A stretch of 64,000 nt of DNA, taken from assembly GCA_023416695.1 (NCBI GenBank), contig JAEZGY010000023.1, positions 15,767 to 79,766 on the forward strand, read 5' to 3'. The notes beneath the pieces were generated by a model. The model did not search any database. It saw only the letters and a program-made list of their open reading frames with translations, and was not told where the DNA came from. This DNA is from Bacillota bacterium. Its GTDB lineage: Bacteria > Bacillota > Clostridia > Lachnospirales > Lachnospiraceae. The position numbers and the translations under genes were made by a program. Of the stretch, positions 43,149-52,170 are shown piece after piece (position 1 is the first letter of the stretch; each line of letters starts with the position of its first letter).

Positions 43149-43777
43149 AATTTTTTCCCTTTCTGACTATTATTACACTGAACCACACAAGAATAATCTG
43201 TGGAAAACATCTTTTCCACTTCAAAATGATGACTAGCAAAATACTCTTTTTTACCCAATTTGATAAACGTTTTAAATGGCTTTGGCTCGCATAGTCGAAT
43301 AAGAAAAAATAATATTTTTTGTCTGATTTTGGTTGGTCGCTCCCATTCCAACACAATCACTTTTCCATCCGGCTTTAGTATCCTGTGGACCTCCTGAAGG
43401 ATTTTTCTATTAAGCTCCTCTGTGGTCTCATGTAGTACTAAGCCAAGAATGACATAATCAAAATAATGATCTGGTAATTTGGTATCCGTTGCATCTCTAA
43501 CCACTGTGTTTACATTAGTTAGTTGGAGCTCATTTATTATATCCGCCGCTATAGCGAGCATCTCTTTAGATATATCTAATCCTGTTATCTGAAGCTTTTG
43601 CTTCTTTCTCGCTAGCTCTATACTATTGCTCATAGTCCCACAACAAAGATCAAGTACTTTACTGTCTTCATCAGGAATTAACTCCATGATTTTCTTCCTT
43701 GGGTTTCTTGGCGTATTGCGAAAATAAATTATGTCAAGCAACCCGTATGTCTTAGATATCATTTTATATGATGGCAT
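43145..43777 (-). CDS. Class I SAM-dependent methyltransferase
   Basis: A 210-residue methyltransferase of the UbiE/Methyltransf_25 type. The SAM-binding motif is VLDLCCGTMSNSIELARK (DLCCGT replaces the usual DxGxGxG), motif II is NTVVRDATDTKLP, and motif III is ILKPDGKVIVLEWERP. The target is unknown. GGGGAG precedes ATG 43777. It is coupled to the GNAT gene, suggesting modification of the same compound (inference). Confidence 0.88.
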   Translation of the reverse strand: MPSYKMISKTYGLLDIIYFRNTPRNPRKKIMELIPDEDSKVLDLCCGTMSNSIELARKKQKLQITGLDISKEMLAIAADIINELQLTNVNTVVRDATDTKLPDHYFDYVILGLVLHETTEELNRKILQEVHRILKPDGKVIVLEWERPTKIRQKILFFLIRLCEPKPFKTFIKLGKKEYFASHHFEVEKMFSTDYSCVVQCNNSQKGKKL

Positions 43778-43799
43778 TTAGAATCTCCCCTACTACAGT

Positions 43800-44183
43800 T
43801 TACTTTGATACTCCTATTACATTACCCTCTTCATCCGTTATGTACGTACCTTTTGTCATATCCAACAATACATATTGGTTTCCCCATTTGTCACCAACGA
43901 CTGCACATTTCCCAATAGGAATATCAAACGTTGGGCAAACAATCTCTCCACCTGCTTTTACATATTCCTCTAACGCAGCCTCTACATCTTCTACTTTAAA
44001 ATCTACATTCATATTCTTTCTGTCGGTCTGGATGACAACCTCTGTTATCCCTTCTTTCATTCCCAAACCTGCTGATGTAGTTTCTCTCCATAATAACTTT
44101 AGCCCTAAGGACTGACAGTAAAATGTAATACCTTCATCTAAGTTATCCACATACAGTTCAATGCAATCAACATTTATAAACAT
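43800..44183 (-). CDS. VOC/glyoxalase-fold protein
   Basis: A 127-residue vicinal-oxygen-chelate protein made of two beta-alpha-beta-beta-beta modules (CIELYVDNLDEGITFYCQSLG; VDFKVEDVEAALEEYVKAGG, then VGDKWGNQYVLLD). Members bind or inactivate antibiotics such as bleomycin and fosfomycin, or act as glyoxalases; the metal ligands cannot be assigned with certainty. Start: ATG 44183 with AGGAGG upstream; the GTG at 44201 lies before that site. Confidence 0.87.
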   Translation of the reverse strand: MFINVDCIELYVDNLDEGITFYCQSLGLKLLWRETTSAGLGMKEGITEVVIQTDRKNMNVDFKVEDVEAALEEYVKAGGEIVCPTFDIPIGKCAVVGDKWGNQYVLLDMTKGTYITDEEGNVIGVSK

Positions 44184-44211
44184 AGTAATCCTCCTATCCA
44201 CAAGGTAGTAG

Positions 44212-45042
44212 CTATTCTTTTAAATTAGACTCACTTAAAAATTGCTGTATCTGCTCACTTGGAATCATTGCACCTGAAAGAAACTTTCCTAAAAAATTTG
44301 TGGAACCACCGATATTGACACCGACAATTTCCATACTATTATTTAAAACTACCCCTCCACTGCTGCCAGGAGCTTCGTATGCACTATGTTGAAGAACCAT
44401 ATTAGATGGAAGGCCATCACTTGTCCAAAATTCCACTAATCCCTTTGATTTTATTTCCCCGTAGGTCTTAGCAAATTTCTCCCCATCTGGATTACTAATT
44501 ACCGCTATACGTTCTTGATAATCTGGATTTTTCTCAGCAATGGGTAGAACTGCTAATTCTCTATCAGATGTAAAATGAATGACTGCCAAATCAAAGGTTT
44601 TATCCGTATAAATAACCTCTGCCTTTGCAAATTGTCCATAGTATTCTGATAAAGAAATATGGGTTTTCGAGTTAGCACTATACTCCGTATAGGTAGGTGA
44701 ACCATATGGAATTATAATAAATTCGCCACTGTTCTTCTCTGATACAACATGGCTTGCCGTTAATGCATAATAATGATTCCCTTTTCGTTCAAAAATGACT
44801 CCACTTGCTCCCAAGTTATAGCTAGAAACCATACTGCCTGATTTTGTAGTTGTATTGGTTACAATATTGATATTGGCATGTAACACACTTTCGGTGATAG
44901 AATCTTCTAGTTCTTTATATACTCTAGTTTTGCACTGATAATCATAGATTGCTGGATTGATAAATACTATAAAACAGCATATAAGAACTGATACTATGAC
45001 TATTACTATACTAATTACAATATCCTTCTTCTTTTTCCCCAT
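44212..45042 (-). CDS. Membrane-anchored trypsin-like serine protease
   Basis: The 276-residue protein has one N-terminal membrane helix (about 8-30) and an extracytoplasmic S1/HtrA-type protease domain with the full triad: His 98 (LTASHVV), Asp 151 (TFDLAVIH) and Ser 228 (GSSGG). There is no PDZ domain, so it is smaller than DegP/HtrA (usually above 350 residues). It would act in envelope protein quality control or signalling. GGGGAG precedes ATG 45042. A near-consensus promoter lies 100 bp upstream. Confidence 0.88.
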   Translation of the reverse strand: MGKKKKDIVISIVIVIVSVLICCFIVFINPAIYDYQCKTRVYKELEDSITESVLHANINIVTNTTTKSGSMVSSYNLGASGVIFERKGNHYYALTASHVVSEKNSGEFIIIPYGSPTYTEYSANSKTHISLSEYYGQFAKAEVIYTDKTFDLAVIHFTSDRELAVLPIAEKNPDYQERIAVISNPDGEKFAKTYGEIKSKGLVEFWTSDGLPSNMVLQHSAYEAPGSSGGVVLNNSMEIVGVNIGGSTNFLGKFLSGAMIPSEQIQQFLSESNLKE

Positions 45043-45142
45043 AAATAACTCCCCTTATGTAAGTGGACAATCAAACATAAGATCACCACAATCCACATAA
45101 CCTCCTCTTATATTCTCCACTTTTTTACAAGCTTACTTAATA

Positions 45143-45170
45143 GTTATACTTATATGGTTGAAAATGTCAA
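45143..45170 (-). promoter_or_regulatory. Promoter of the serine protease gene
   Basis: TTGACA (45170-45165), a 16-bp spacer, TATAAC (45148-45143) on the minus strand, followed by a leader of about 95 nt to the ATG. Confidence 0.65.
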
Positions 45171-45282
45171 CCTTTATATTTTAAGAGCTTTTGGCAAAAC
45201 CATATAACGGGGAACTCTAATATGTGCAGCCATATTTAAGATGCCCCATACTACTTCTCCAATATCCTTTTCTCTATCTCTT

Positions 45283-47010
45283 CTAACCGATTGCTTTGGA
45301 CTTTTTCTTGTCCATATGTACACGATAATCAATCGCAATTATTTCACTAGCCAATTTCTCTGCCTCTTCTGTGGTAGCGCAAAAACGATCTTTTCCTATC
45401 TGATCAATAAAACCACTTCTACTTAATACCTTCTTTGGCTGTGGCAATGTCTCTGCATAAAGAAGCAATATCTTTTGAGATTTACATCTCTTTTCTAATT
45501 GCCTAAGTGCGTTCAGGGCGGTGGCATCCATGCTATTTACATGATTCATTTTTAAGATGAGAATCCTTGTTGTACTTCTTATCTCATTTAAGATGTCTAG
45601 GAATTTGTTCACCACACCGTAAAATAAAGGGCCATTGACTTCATAAATTGCAATACGCTTATCCATATGCTCTTTCATTTTACTATGCTCTATCTCTTCC
45701 TCGTCGTCTGCTTCTTGGAACACCACTCCCATTTCATGACTTATATTCTTTATCATTTTATTTTCTGACATTCTTTTTACAAATAAGAACATCGCAAGAA
45801 CCATTCCCACTTCAATGGCAACTACCAAGTCAAATACAATGGTTAAGACAAAGGTCACCAGCAAGACTGTAACATCACTTTTGGTAGAACTAAATATTGC
45901 TTTAAAGGACCTCCACTCACTCATGTTGTAGGCAACCACCACTAAGATGGCAGCTAGTGTAGACATGGGAATCATTTTGGCAAGTGGCATAAATAGGAGC
46001 ATAATTAATAGAAGAGTAATTGCATGCACGATTCCTGCAATCGGTGTACGTCCTCCATTTTTTATATTGGCGGCGGTACGAGCAATGGCTCCTGTGGCTG
46101 GAATACCTCCAAACAAAGCGGATCCGATATTTGCCACACCTTGTGCAATCAACTCCATGTTGGAATTATGTTTCTTCCCAATCATGCCATCGGCTACAAC
46201 AGCTGAAAGTAAGGACTCTATACTAGCTAAAAAGGCAATGGTGATGGCTGGTCGTATCAATTCCTTTACTACAGGTAAACTAATATGAAGTTCTGAAAAA
46301 TCAATTAGCTTAATACTACTAGTAATATTACCGAACCTACTTCCTATCGTATCCACTGGAATATTAAATATTTTCACTGCCGCGGTCACTACTACTAAAG
46401 CAATCAAGGAGCCTGGTATGGTTTTATTCACCTTTGGCCAAAGTACTATGAGGAGTAACGAAGCGAGGCCAACTAATGTGGTAGCCAAGTCAATGGTATT
46501 AAAATGTGTAAAATATGCCTCCCACTTATCTATAAACTCCGATGGGACCTGGTCAATTCTAAGTCCAAAGAAGTCAACCACTTGTGTCGATAGCAGTACA
46601 ATGGCAATGCCACTAGTAAAGCCTGTTGTTGTCGGATACGGGATAAACTTTATGACGCTACCTAATTTTACAACTCCCATTACTATCATAAAAACACCTG
46701 CAAGAATGGTGGAAATAAGTAAGCCATCTAGGCCATATTGAGCAATAATTCCATATATGATAACAACAAAAGCACCCGTAGGGCCTCCAATCTGAACTCG
46801 ACTTCCTCCTAATAGTGAAATGAGAAATCCAGCCACAATGGCGGTAACTAATCCTTTTTCAGGTGTTACCCCTGAGGCGATTGCAAGTGCAACGGAAAGC
46901 GGTAATGCAATGATTGCCACAATGATTCCTGAAATAATATCGTTTTTTAACTGTGCTGTAGTTAACTCCTGTTTCCTGTGTTTTAATATCGAGAATAATT
47001 TTGGTTTCAA
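45283..47010 (-). CDS. SulP family anion transporter with STAS domain
   Basis: A 575-residue SLC26/SulP transporter. There are about 12-14 helices (1-430) with the conserved GLVTAIVAGFLISLLGGSRV and QIGGPTGAFVVI segment, then a cytoplasmic STAS domain (about 465-560, ILKMNHVNSMDATALNAL). It carries sulfate, bicarbonate or another anion with a cation or proton. Start: TTG 47010 with AAGGAAGG upstream; no better ATG exists. The gap to the surface-protein array contains that array's terminator. Confidence 0.92.
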   Translation of the reverse strand: MKPKLFSILKHRKQELTTAQLKNDIISGIIVAIIALPLSVALAIASGVTPEKGLVTAIVAGFLISLLGGSRVQIGGPTGAFVVIIYGIIAQYGLDGLLISTILAGVFMIVMGVVKLGSVIKFIPYPTTTGFTSGIAIVLLSTQVVDFFGLRIDQVPSEFIDKWEAYFTHFNTIDLATTLVGLASLLLIVLWPKVNKTIPGSLIALVVVTAAVKIFNIPVDTIGSRFGNITSSIKLIDFSELHISLPVVKELIRPAITIAFLASIESLLSAVVADGMIGKKHNSNMELIAQGVANIGSALFGGIPATGAIARTAANIKNGGRTPIAGIVHAITLLLIMLLFMPLAKMIPMSTLAAILVVVAYNMSEWRSFKAIFSSTKSDVTVLLVTFVLTIVFDLVVAIEVGMVLAMFLFVKRMSENKMIKNISHEMGVVFQEADDEEEIEHSKMKEHMDKRIAIYEVNGPLFYGVVNKFLDILNEIRSTTRILILKMNHVNSMDATALNALRQLEKRCKSQKILLLYAETLPQPKKVLSRSGFIDQIGKDRFCATTEEAEKLASEIIAIDYRVHMDKKKSKAIG

Positions 47011-47124
47011 AACTCTATCCTTCCTTCTTTAGTATTTGTTCAAATAATATGCATTCTTTCTACCTACCAGATGATAGGCTAAATAAGTTTACTCCTATCC
47101 TTTTAGTTTGTCAAATAATGCCAC

Positions 47125-47169
47125 AAAAAAGGATGTTTTTAACTACCGAAGTAATTAGAAACATCCTTT
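47125..47169 (-). terminator. Terminator of the BspA-like array
   Basis: AAAGGATGTTT pairs with AAACATCCTTT, and TTTTTTG follows on the minus strand. It lies 11 bp after the stop of the leftmost surface-protein gene. Confidence 0.8.
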
Positions 47170-47179
47170 CTCTATCCAT

Positions 47180-49651
47180 TTATTTTACCTTAATGGCTTT
47201 GATCGTTGAATATGCGCTGTAAACCTTTTTGCCATTTACTTTCTTGTAGGTTCTGACTCTAAAGTAATAGGTCTTACCTTTTGTCAGACCAGTTTTTGTA
47301 AAGGTATATGTGTTCTGATTTGCAGATTTAATCCCTTTATATTTTCCTGATTTGGAAGTTGACATGAACACTTCATATCCACTTGCGCCTGTTACTTTCC
47401 CCCACTTAATCGCCACTTTCTTTTTTCCTGCAGTAAGGGAGAGCTTTGGTGTGCCCATTTTAATTGTGTAAGTCTTTTTCAGTGTTCCTGTGTAGTTGCC
47501 CTTCCCCTTTAGGATCACTGTTGCTGTTCCAGGATTTGTGTTTGCCACATAGGTAACGGTATAATCTTTGTTTAAAACTAATACTTTTGCTCCATGTTTC
47601 AATGTAACAGAAGGTTTTTTCGCTTTTCCATTATAAGTATATGTGGTTGTGGATAAGGTGGCGGTCAAGTCTGAAATGGATTTGGTACTAATGGTAAAGG
47701 TCTTTGTGATGGTCCCTGTATAATTTCCTATTCCTGTAATAGTGACTGTTGCTGTGCCTGGGTTTGTATTATTGATATAGGATACTGTATAGTCTGTACC
47801 AAGAGTAAGAGTGTTCTCTCCATTTTTCACAGTAATGTCTGGGGTTTTCGCTATGCCATCATAGGTGTATGAGGTTGTAGATAGGGTCGCAGTTAAGTCT
47901 GAAATAGATTTGACACTAATGGTAAAGTTCTTTGTGATGCTTCCTGCATAATTGCCTATCCCTGTAATGGTTACTGTTGCTGTGCCTGCATTTGTATTAT
48001 TAGCATGGGATACTGTGTAATCTGTACCAAGAGTAAGAGTATTCTCTCCGTTTTTCACAGTAACACCTGGAGTTTTCGCTGTCCCATCATAGGTGTATGA
48101 GGATGTTGACAGGGTGGCGGAAAAATCTTTAATAGAACTTGGATTGATGGTAAAGGTCTTTGTGATGGTTCCCCCGTAATTAACTATCCCTTTGATAGTG
48201 ACTGTTGCTGTGCCTGGGTTTGTATTATTGGCATAGGATACTTTGTAATTTTTCCCCTTAGTTAATCCATCTACAGTAACCTCCGGCCTTTTGGCTGTTC
48301 CGTCATATGTATATGAAGTTGTAGCCAAAGTGGTGGGATATTTATCAATCAAATAACAAACTTTCATCCCATTGGTAATGGTTTTTGCATAGGTTTCAGC
48401 AGCTGTACCAGCGTAGCAATAAAGTACGCCCTTAGCATTATCATATGCATACTTTCCAATACTTGTCACGGCTTCGGGAAATGTGATACTTGTAAGGTAT
48501 GTGCATGAACCAAATGCTCTTTGACCAATACTTATTACACTATCTGGGATTGTTATATCACTAAGGTTTCTGCAGCTACTAAATGCATACTCTCCGATAC
48601 TCGTCACACTGCTTGGGATTATTATATCACTAAGGTCATAGCATCCAGCAAATGCAAAATCACCAATACTCGTCACATTATCGGGAATTTTGATGCTTGT
48701 AAGGTTTTTACAGTAGTAAAAAGTATAGGGATTAATCACTGTAATGCTATCGGGAATTTTGATGCTAGTAAGATTTTCACAGTAGGAAAAAGCATACTGA
48801 TCAATCCCTGTCACGCTATCAGGAATTATAACCTCAACAACATTAGTAGACATATAAAATGCTTGATATGCAATATATGTTGTTCCCTCTTTTAACGTAA
48901 TACTTGTATCCCCCGGTATAGTTCCGTTATATCTAAATGCAACTTTTCCCAGATATGTCATGCCTTCAGGTAGATTATTAATCCACGCAAGAGCAAATGC
49001 ATCTGCTCCAATTACCGTAACACTGTCTGGAACCGTTACGTTTTTAAGGCTATCACAGTTTGCAAATGAAGCCTCACCAATACTTGTAACTCCGTCTAGG
49101 ATTGTTACGCTTTCGAGACTCGTGCAAGCATTAAAGGCACCCCATTCATCAAGAATTCCCTCGTTTCCAGGTATTGTAACACTTTTTATTTTACGGCAAT
49201 CAGCAAATGCTTCCTGACCAATACTCGTCATACTGTCTGGAATAGTCACGCTTAAAAGATTGGAGCATGAAAGAAATACCGATTTCCCAATACTTGTAAC
49301 ACCCTCAGGGATTATTATACTAGTTAAATTACTACATATACAAAAAGCATAATCACCAATACTTTTCACGCTGTCTGGGATTATTACACTTGTAATAGTT
49401 GAATTTCGGTCAAATGCTCTGTCTCCAATGCTAGTCACAGTTTTCCCATCAATTGTTTCTGGAATTTCCACCTCAGTAGCAGTACCTGTGTATCCTGCAA
49501 TTTGCACCGTTCCATCACTTAAGACTTTATATGTATAATCTCCACTGGTTTCAGCCCTTACTGACGTAGCACTGAAGAAAGGGATATCCCCAGGTAAATA
49601 AGATATCACTAGGGCAACCGTTAATAGTATTGCTATAAATCTCTTTTTCAT
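47180..49651 (-). CDS. BspA-like leucine-rich-repeat surface protein 1
   Basis: An 823-residue secreted protein. A signal peptide (about 1-36, KKRFIAILLTVALVISYLP) is followed by about 14 BspA/TpLRR (LRR_5) repeats (about 50-430, IPDSVTSIG-x-x-AF-x-x-C motifs), four YDG-type beta repeats (SYTYDGTAKTP, NNTNPGTATVTI) and a C-terminal Fn3 domain (TPKLSLTAGKKKVAIKW to the end). Start: ATG 49651 with AAGGGGG; the extension to 49717 has no site. BspA proteins mediate adhesion; there is no LPxTG motif. The promoter found before its paralogues is degraded here, so it is probably read from gene 2. Confidence 0.9.
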   Translation of the reverse strand: MKKRFIAILLTVALVISYLPGDIPFFSATSVRAETSGDYTYKVLSDGTVQIAGYTGTATEVEIPETIDGKTVTSIGDRAFDRNSTITSVIIPDSVKSIGDYAFCICSNLTSIIIPEGVTSIGKSVFLSCSNLLSVTIPDSMTSIGQEAFADCRKIKSVTIPGNEGILDEWGAFNACTSLESVTILDGVTSIGEASFANCDSLKNVTVPDSVTVIGADAFALAWINNLPEGMTYLGKVAFRYNGTIPGDTSITLKEGTTYIAYQAFYMSTNVVEVIIPDSVTGIDQYAFSYCENLTSIKIPDSITVINPYTFYYCKNLTSIKIPDNVTSIGDFAFAGCYDLSDIIIPSSVTSIGEYAFSSCRNLSDITIPDSVISIGQRAFGSCTYLTSITFPEAVTSIGKYAYDNAKGVLYCYAGTAAETYAKTITNGMKVCYLIDKYPTTLATTSYTYDGTAKRPEVTVDGLTKGKNYKVSYANNTNPGTATVTIKGIVNYGGTITKTFTINPSSIKDFSATLSTSSYTYDGTAKTPGVTVKNGENTLTLGTDYTVSHANNTNAGTATVTITGIGNYAGSITKNFTISVKSISDLTATLSTTSYTYDGIAKTPDITVKNGENTLTLGTDYTVSYINNTNPGTATVTITGIGNYTGTITKTFTISTKSISDLTATLSTTTYTYNGKAKKPSVTLKHGAKVLVLNKDYTVTYVANTNPGTATVILKGKGNYTGTLKKTYTIKMGTPKLSLTAGKKKVAIKWGKVTGASGYEVFMSTSKSGKYKGIKSANQNTYTFTKTGLTKGKTYYFRVRTYKKVNGKKVYSAYSTIKAIKVK

Positions 49652-49717
49652 AATTTCCCCCTTATTTTCCATTTTGTTCTGCAACTGAGTTTTATCAACA
49701 AGAACTACGCCATCCAT

Positions 49718-51985
49718 TTATTTCACTTTAACGGATTTGATCGATGAATATGTACTGTAAACCTTTTTGCCATTTACTTTCTTGTAGGTTCTGACTTTAA
49801 AGTAATAGGTCTTACCTTTTGTCAGACCAGTTTTTGTGAAGGTGTATGTCTTCTGATTTGCAGATTTAATCCCTTTATATTTTCCTGATTTGGAAGTTGA
49901 CATGAACACTTCATATCCACTTGCGCCTGTTACTTTCCCCCACTTAATCGTCACTTTCTTTTTTCCTGCAGTAAGGGAGAGCTTTGGTGTGGCCATTTTA
50001 ATTGCGTAAGTCTTTTTCAGTGTTCCTGTGTAGTTGCCTTTCCCCTTTAGGATCACTGTTGCTGTTCCAGGATTTGTGTTTGCCACATAGGTAACGGTAT
50101 AATCTTTGTTCAAAACTAATACTTTTGTTCCATGTTTCAATGTAACAGAAGGTTTTTTCGCTTTTCCATTATAAGTGTATTCGGTTGCTGACAGAGTAGC
50201 GGTCAAGTCTGAAATAGATTGGGCCGTAATGGTAAAGGTCTTTGTGATGGTTCCTGTATAATTACCTGTCCCTGTGATAGTGACAGTTGCTATGCCTGGG
50301 TTTATATTATTAGCATATGATACTGTGTAATCTGTACCAAGAGTAAGGGTATTCTCTCCGTGTTTCACAGTAACCTCTGGTTCTTTCGCTTTTCCATCAT
50401 AAGTGTATTCGGTTGTTGACAGGGTGGCGGATAAACCATCAATTGAACCTGGATTGATTGTAAAGGTCTTTGTGATGGTTCCTCCATAATTACCTATCCC
50501 TGTAATGGTCACTGTTGCTGTGCCTGCATTTGTATTATTAGCATAGGATACTGTATAGTCTTTACCGAGAACAAGGGTGTTCTCTCCATCTTTCACAGTA
50601 ACCTCTGGTTCTTTCGTTTTTCCATCATAAGTGTATGAGGTGGTTGATAAGGTGGCGGAAAAATCTTTAATAGAACTTGGATTGATGGTAAAGGTCTTTG
50701 TGATGGTTCCTCCATAATTAACTACCCCTTTGATAGTAACTGTTGCTGTGCCTGCATTTGTATTGTTCGTATACGCTACTAGATAGTTTTTTCCCTTAGT
50801 TAATCCCTCTACGATAACCTCTGGCGTTTTGGCTGTTCCGTCATACGTATATGAAGTTGTAGCCAAAGTGGTGGGATATTTATCAATCAAATAACGAGCT
50901 CTAATCCCATTGGTCATGGCTTTTACATAGGTGTCAGCAGCTGTACCAGGATAGCAATAAATTATGCACGAATCATTAAAAAATGCATTTTTCCCAATAC
51001 TTATCACACTGTCAGGAATTGTGACACTTGTAAGATATGTGCATCCATTAAATGCTTTCTCACCGATACTTGTCACACTGCTTGGGATTGTTATACTAAA
51101 TAAACTTGTACAATTTTCAAATGCATACTTACCAATGCTCGTTACACTGCTTGGGATTGTTATATCACTAAGATTTGAGCAGTATTGAAATGTATAATCA
51201 CTAATAGTCGTCACACTATCTGGAATTGTGATGCTCCCAAGATTTTTGCAGTTACCAAAGGCAGCAGTAGCAATAAATGTCACGCTATGGGGAATTGTAA
51301 CCTCAATAAGATTAGTACAGCTCTGGAATGCATTATCTGTAATACATGTTGTTCCCTCTTTTAACGTAATACTTGTATCCTCTGGCATAGTTCCTTTATA
51401 CTTATAAGCAACTTTTCCTACATATAACAGACCGTCAGGTTGATTATCATACCACGCTGTATTATAAAATGCATCACCTCTAATTTCCAAAATACTGTCG
51501 GGAAACGTTATATTTTTAAGTTTTACGCAACTATCAAATGTGGATGCACCAATACTTGTCACTCCATCAAGCATTGTTACACTTTCAAGACTTTGACAGG
51601 AATAAAATGAACCCCATTCATTAAGACTTGTCACACTGCCGGGAATGGTAACACTTATTAGATTTTGACACGCCATAAATGCACATTCACCGATTTGATT
51701 CACGCCGTCTGGGATTATTATGCTTACAGGGGTTGGATTTGTTCTAAATGCATATTTCCCAATGCTAGTCACAGCTTTCCCATCAATTGTTCCTGGAATT
51801 GCTACCTCAGTAGCAGTACCTGTGTATCCTGTAATTTCTACTGTTCCATCACTTAAAACTTTATATGAATAATCTCCACTGGTTTCAGCGTTTACTGATA
51901 GAGTACTGAAGAAAGGGATATCCCCAGGTAAATAAGATATCACTAGAGCAACCGTTAATAGTATCGCTATAAATCTCTTTTTCAT
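49718..51985 (-). CDS. BspA-like leucine-rich-repeat surface protein 2
   Basis: A 755-residue paralogue with the same order: signal peptide, BspA-type LRR block (about 50-400), four YDG-type repeats (SYTYDGTAKTP, SYTYDGKTKEP, EYTYDGKAKEP, EYTYNGKAKKP) and the C-terminal Fn3 domain. The last about 150 residues are nearly identical to those of the other copies, whereas the LRR block differs. Start: ATG 51985 with AAGGGGG upstream. Its own promoter is intact at 52014-52042. It ends 66 bp before the start of gene 1 with no terminator between, so the two may form one transcript. Confidence 0.9.
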   Translation of the reverse strand: MKKRFIAILLTVALVISYLPGDIPFFSTLSVNAETSGDYSYKVLSDGTVEITGYTGTATEVAIPGTIDGKAVTSIGKYAFRTNPTPVSIIIPDGVNQIGECAFMACQNLISVTIPGSVTSLNEWGSFYSCQSLESVTMLDGVTSIGASTFDSCVKLKNITFPDSILEIRGDAFYNTAWYDNQPDGLLYVGKVAYKYKGTMPEDTSITLKEGTTCITDNAFQSCTNLIEVTIPHSVTFIATAAFGNCKNLGSITIPDSVTTISDYTFQYCSNLSDITIPSSVTSIGKYAFENCTSLFSITIPSSVTSIGEKAFNGCTYLTSVTIPDSVISIGKNAFFNDSCIIYCYPGTAADTYVKAMTNGIRARYLIDKYPTTLATTSYTYDGTAKTPEVIVEGLTKGKNYLVAYTNNTNAGTATVTIKGVVNYGGTITKTFTINPSSIKDFSATLSTTSYTYDGKTKEPEVTVKDGENTLVLGKDYTVSYANNTNAGTATVTITGIGNYGGTITKTFTINPGSIDGLSATLSTTEYTYDGKAKEPEVTVKHGENTLTLGTDYTVSYANNINPGIATVTITGTGNYTGTITKTFTITAQSISDLTATLSATEYTYNGKAKKPSVTLKHGTKVLVLNKDYTVTYVANTNPGTATVILKGKGNYTGTLKKTYAIKMATPKLSLTAGKKKVTIKWGKVTGASGYEVFMSTSKSGKYKGIKSANQKTYTFTKTGLTKGKTYYFKVRTYKKVNGKKVYSTYSSIKSVKVK

Positions 51986-52013
51986 AATTTCCCCCTTATT
52001 TTCCATTTTTTTC

Positions 52014-52042
52014 ATTTTATCAATATATCTTGTAAACGTCAA
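52014..52042 (-). promoter_or_regulatory. Promoter of surface-protein gene 2
   Basis: TTGACG (52042-52037), 17 bp, TAAAAT (52019-52014). The spacer (TTTACAAGATATATTGA) is almost the same as in the promoters of genes 3 and 4. Confidence 0.75.
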
Positions 52043-52107
52043 GACAATAGACATCTGTGCCACTCTCTTTATGTTATTGGTAACAGTTCTACTTTCCTTT
52101 TATATAG

Positions 52108-52141
52108 TTATAGCGAAGTAGTAAAAACCACTTCGCTATAA
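52108..52141. terminator. Hairpin between surface-protein genes 3 and 2
   Basis: A 12-bp perfect stem (TTATAGCGAAGT/ACTTCGCTATAA) with a 10-nt loop, 30 bp after the stop of gene 3. It has no strong U-run, so termination may be partial. Confidence 0.55.
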
Positions 52142-52170
52142 AGTCTATCTTATTAGTATCACAATGTGAT

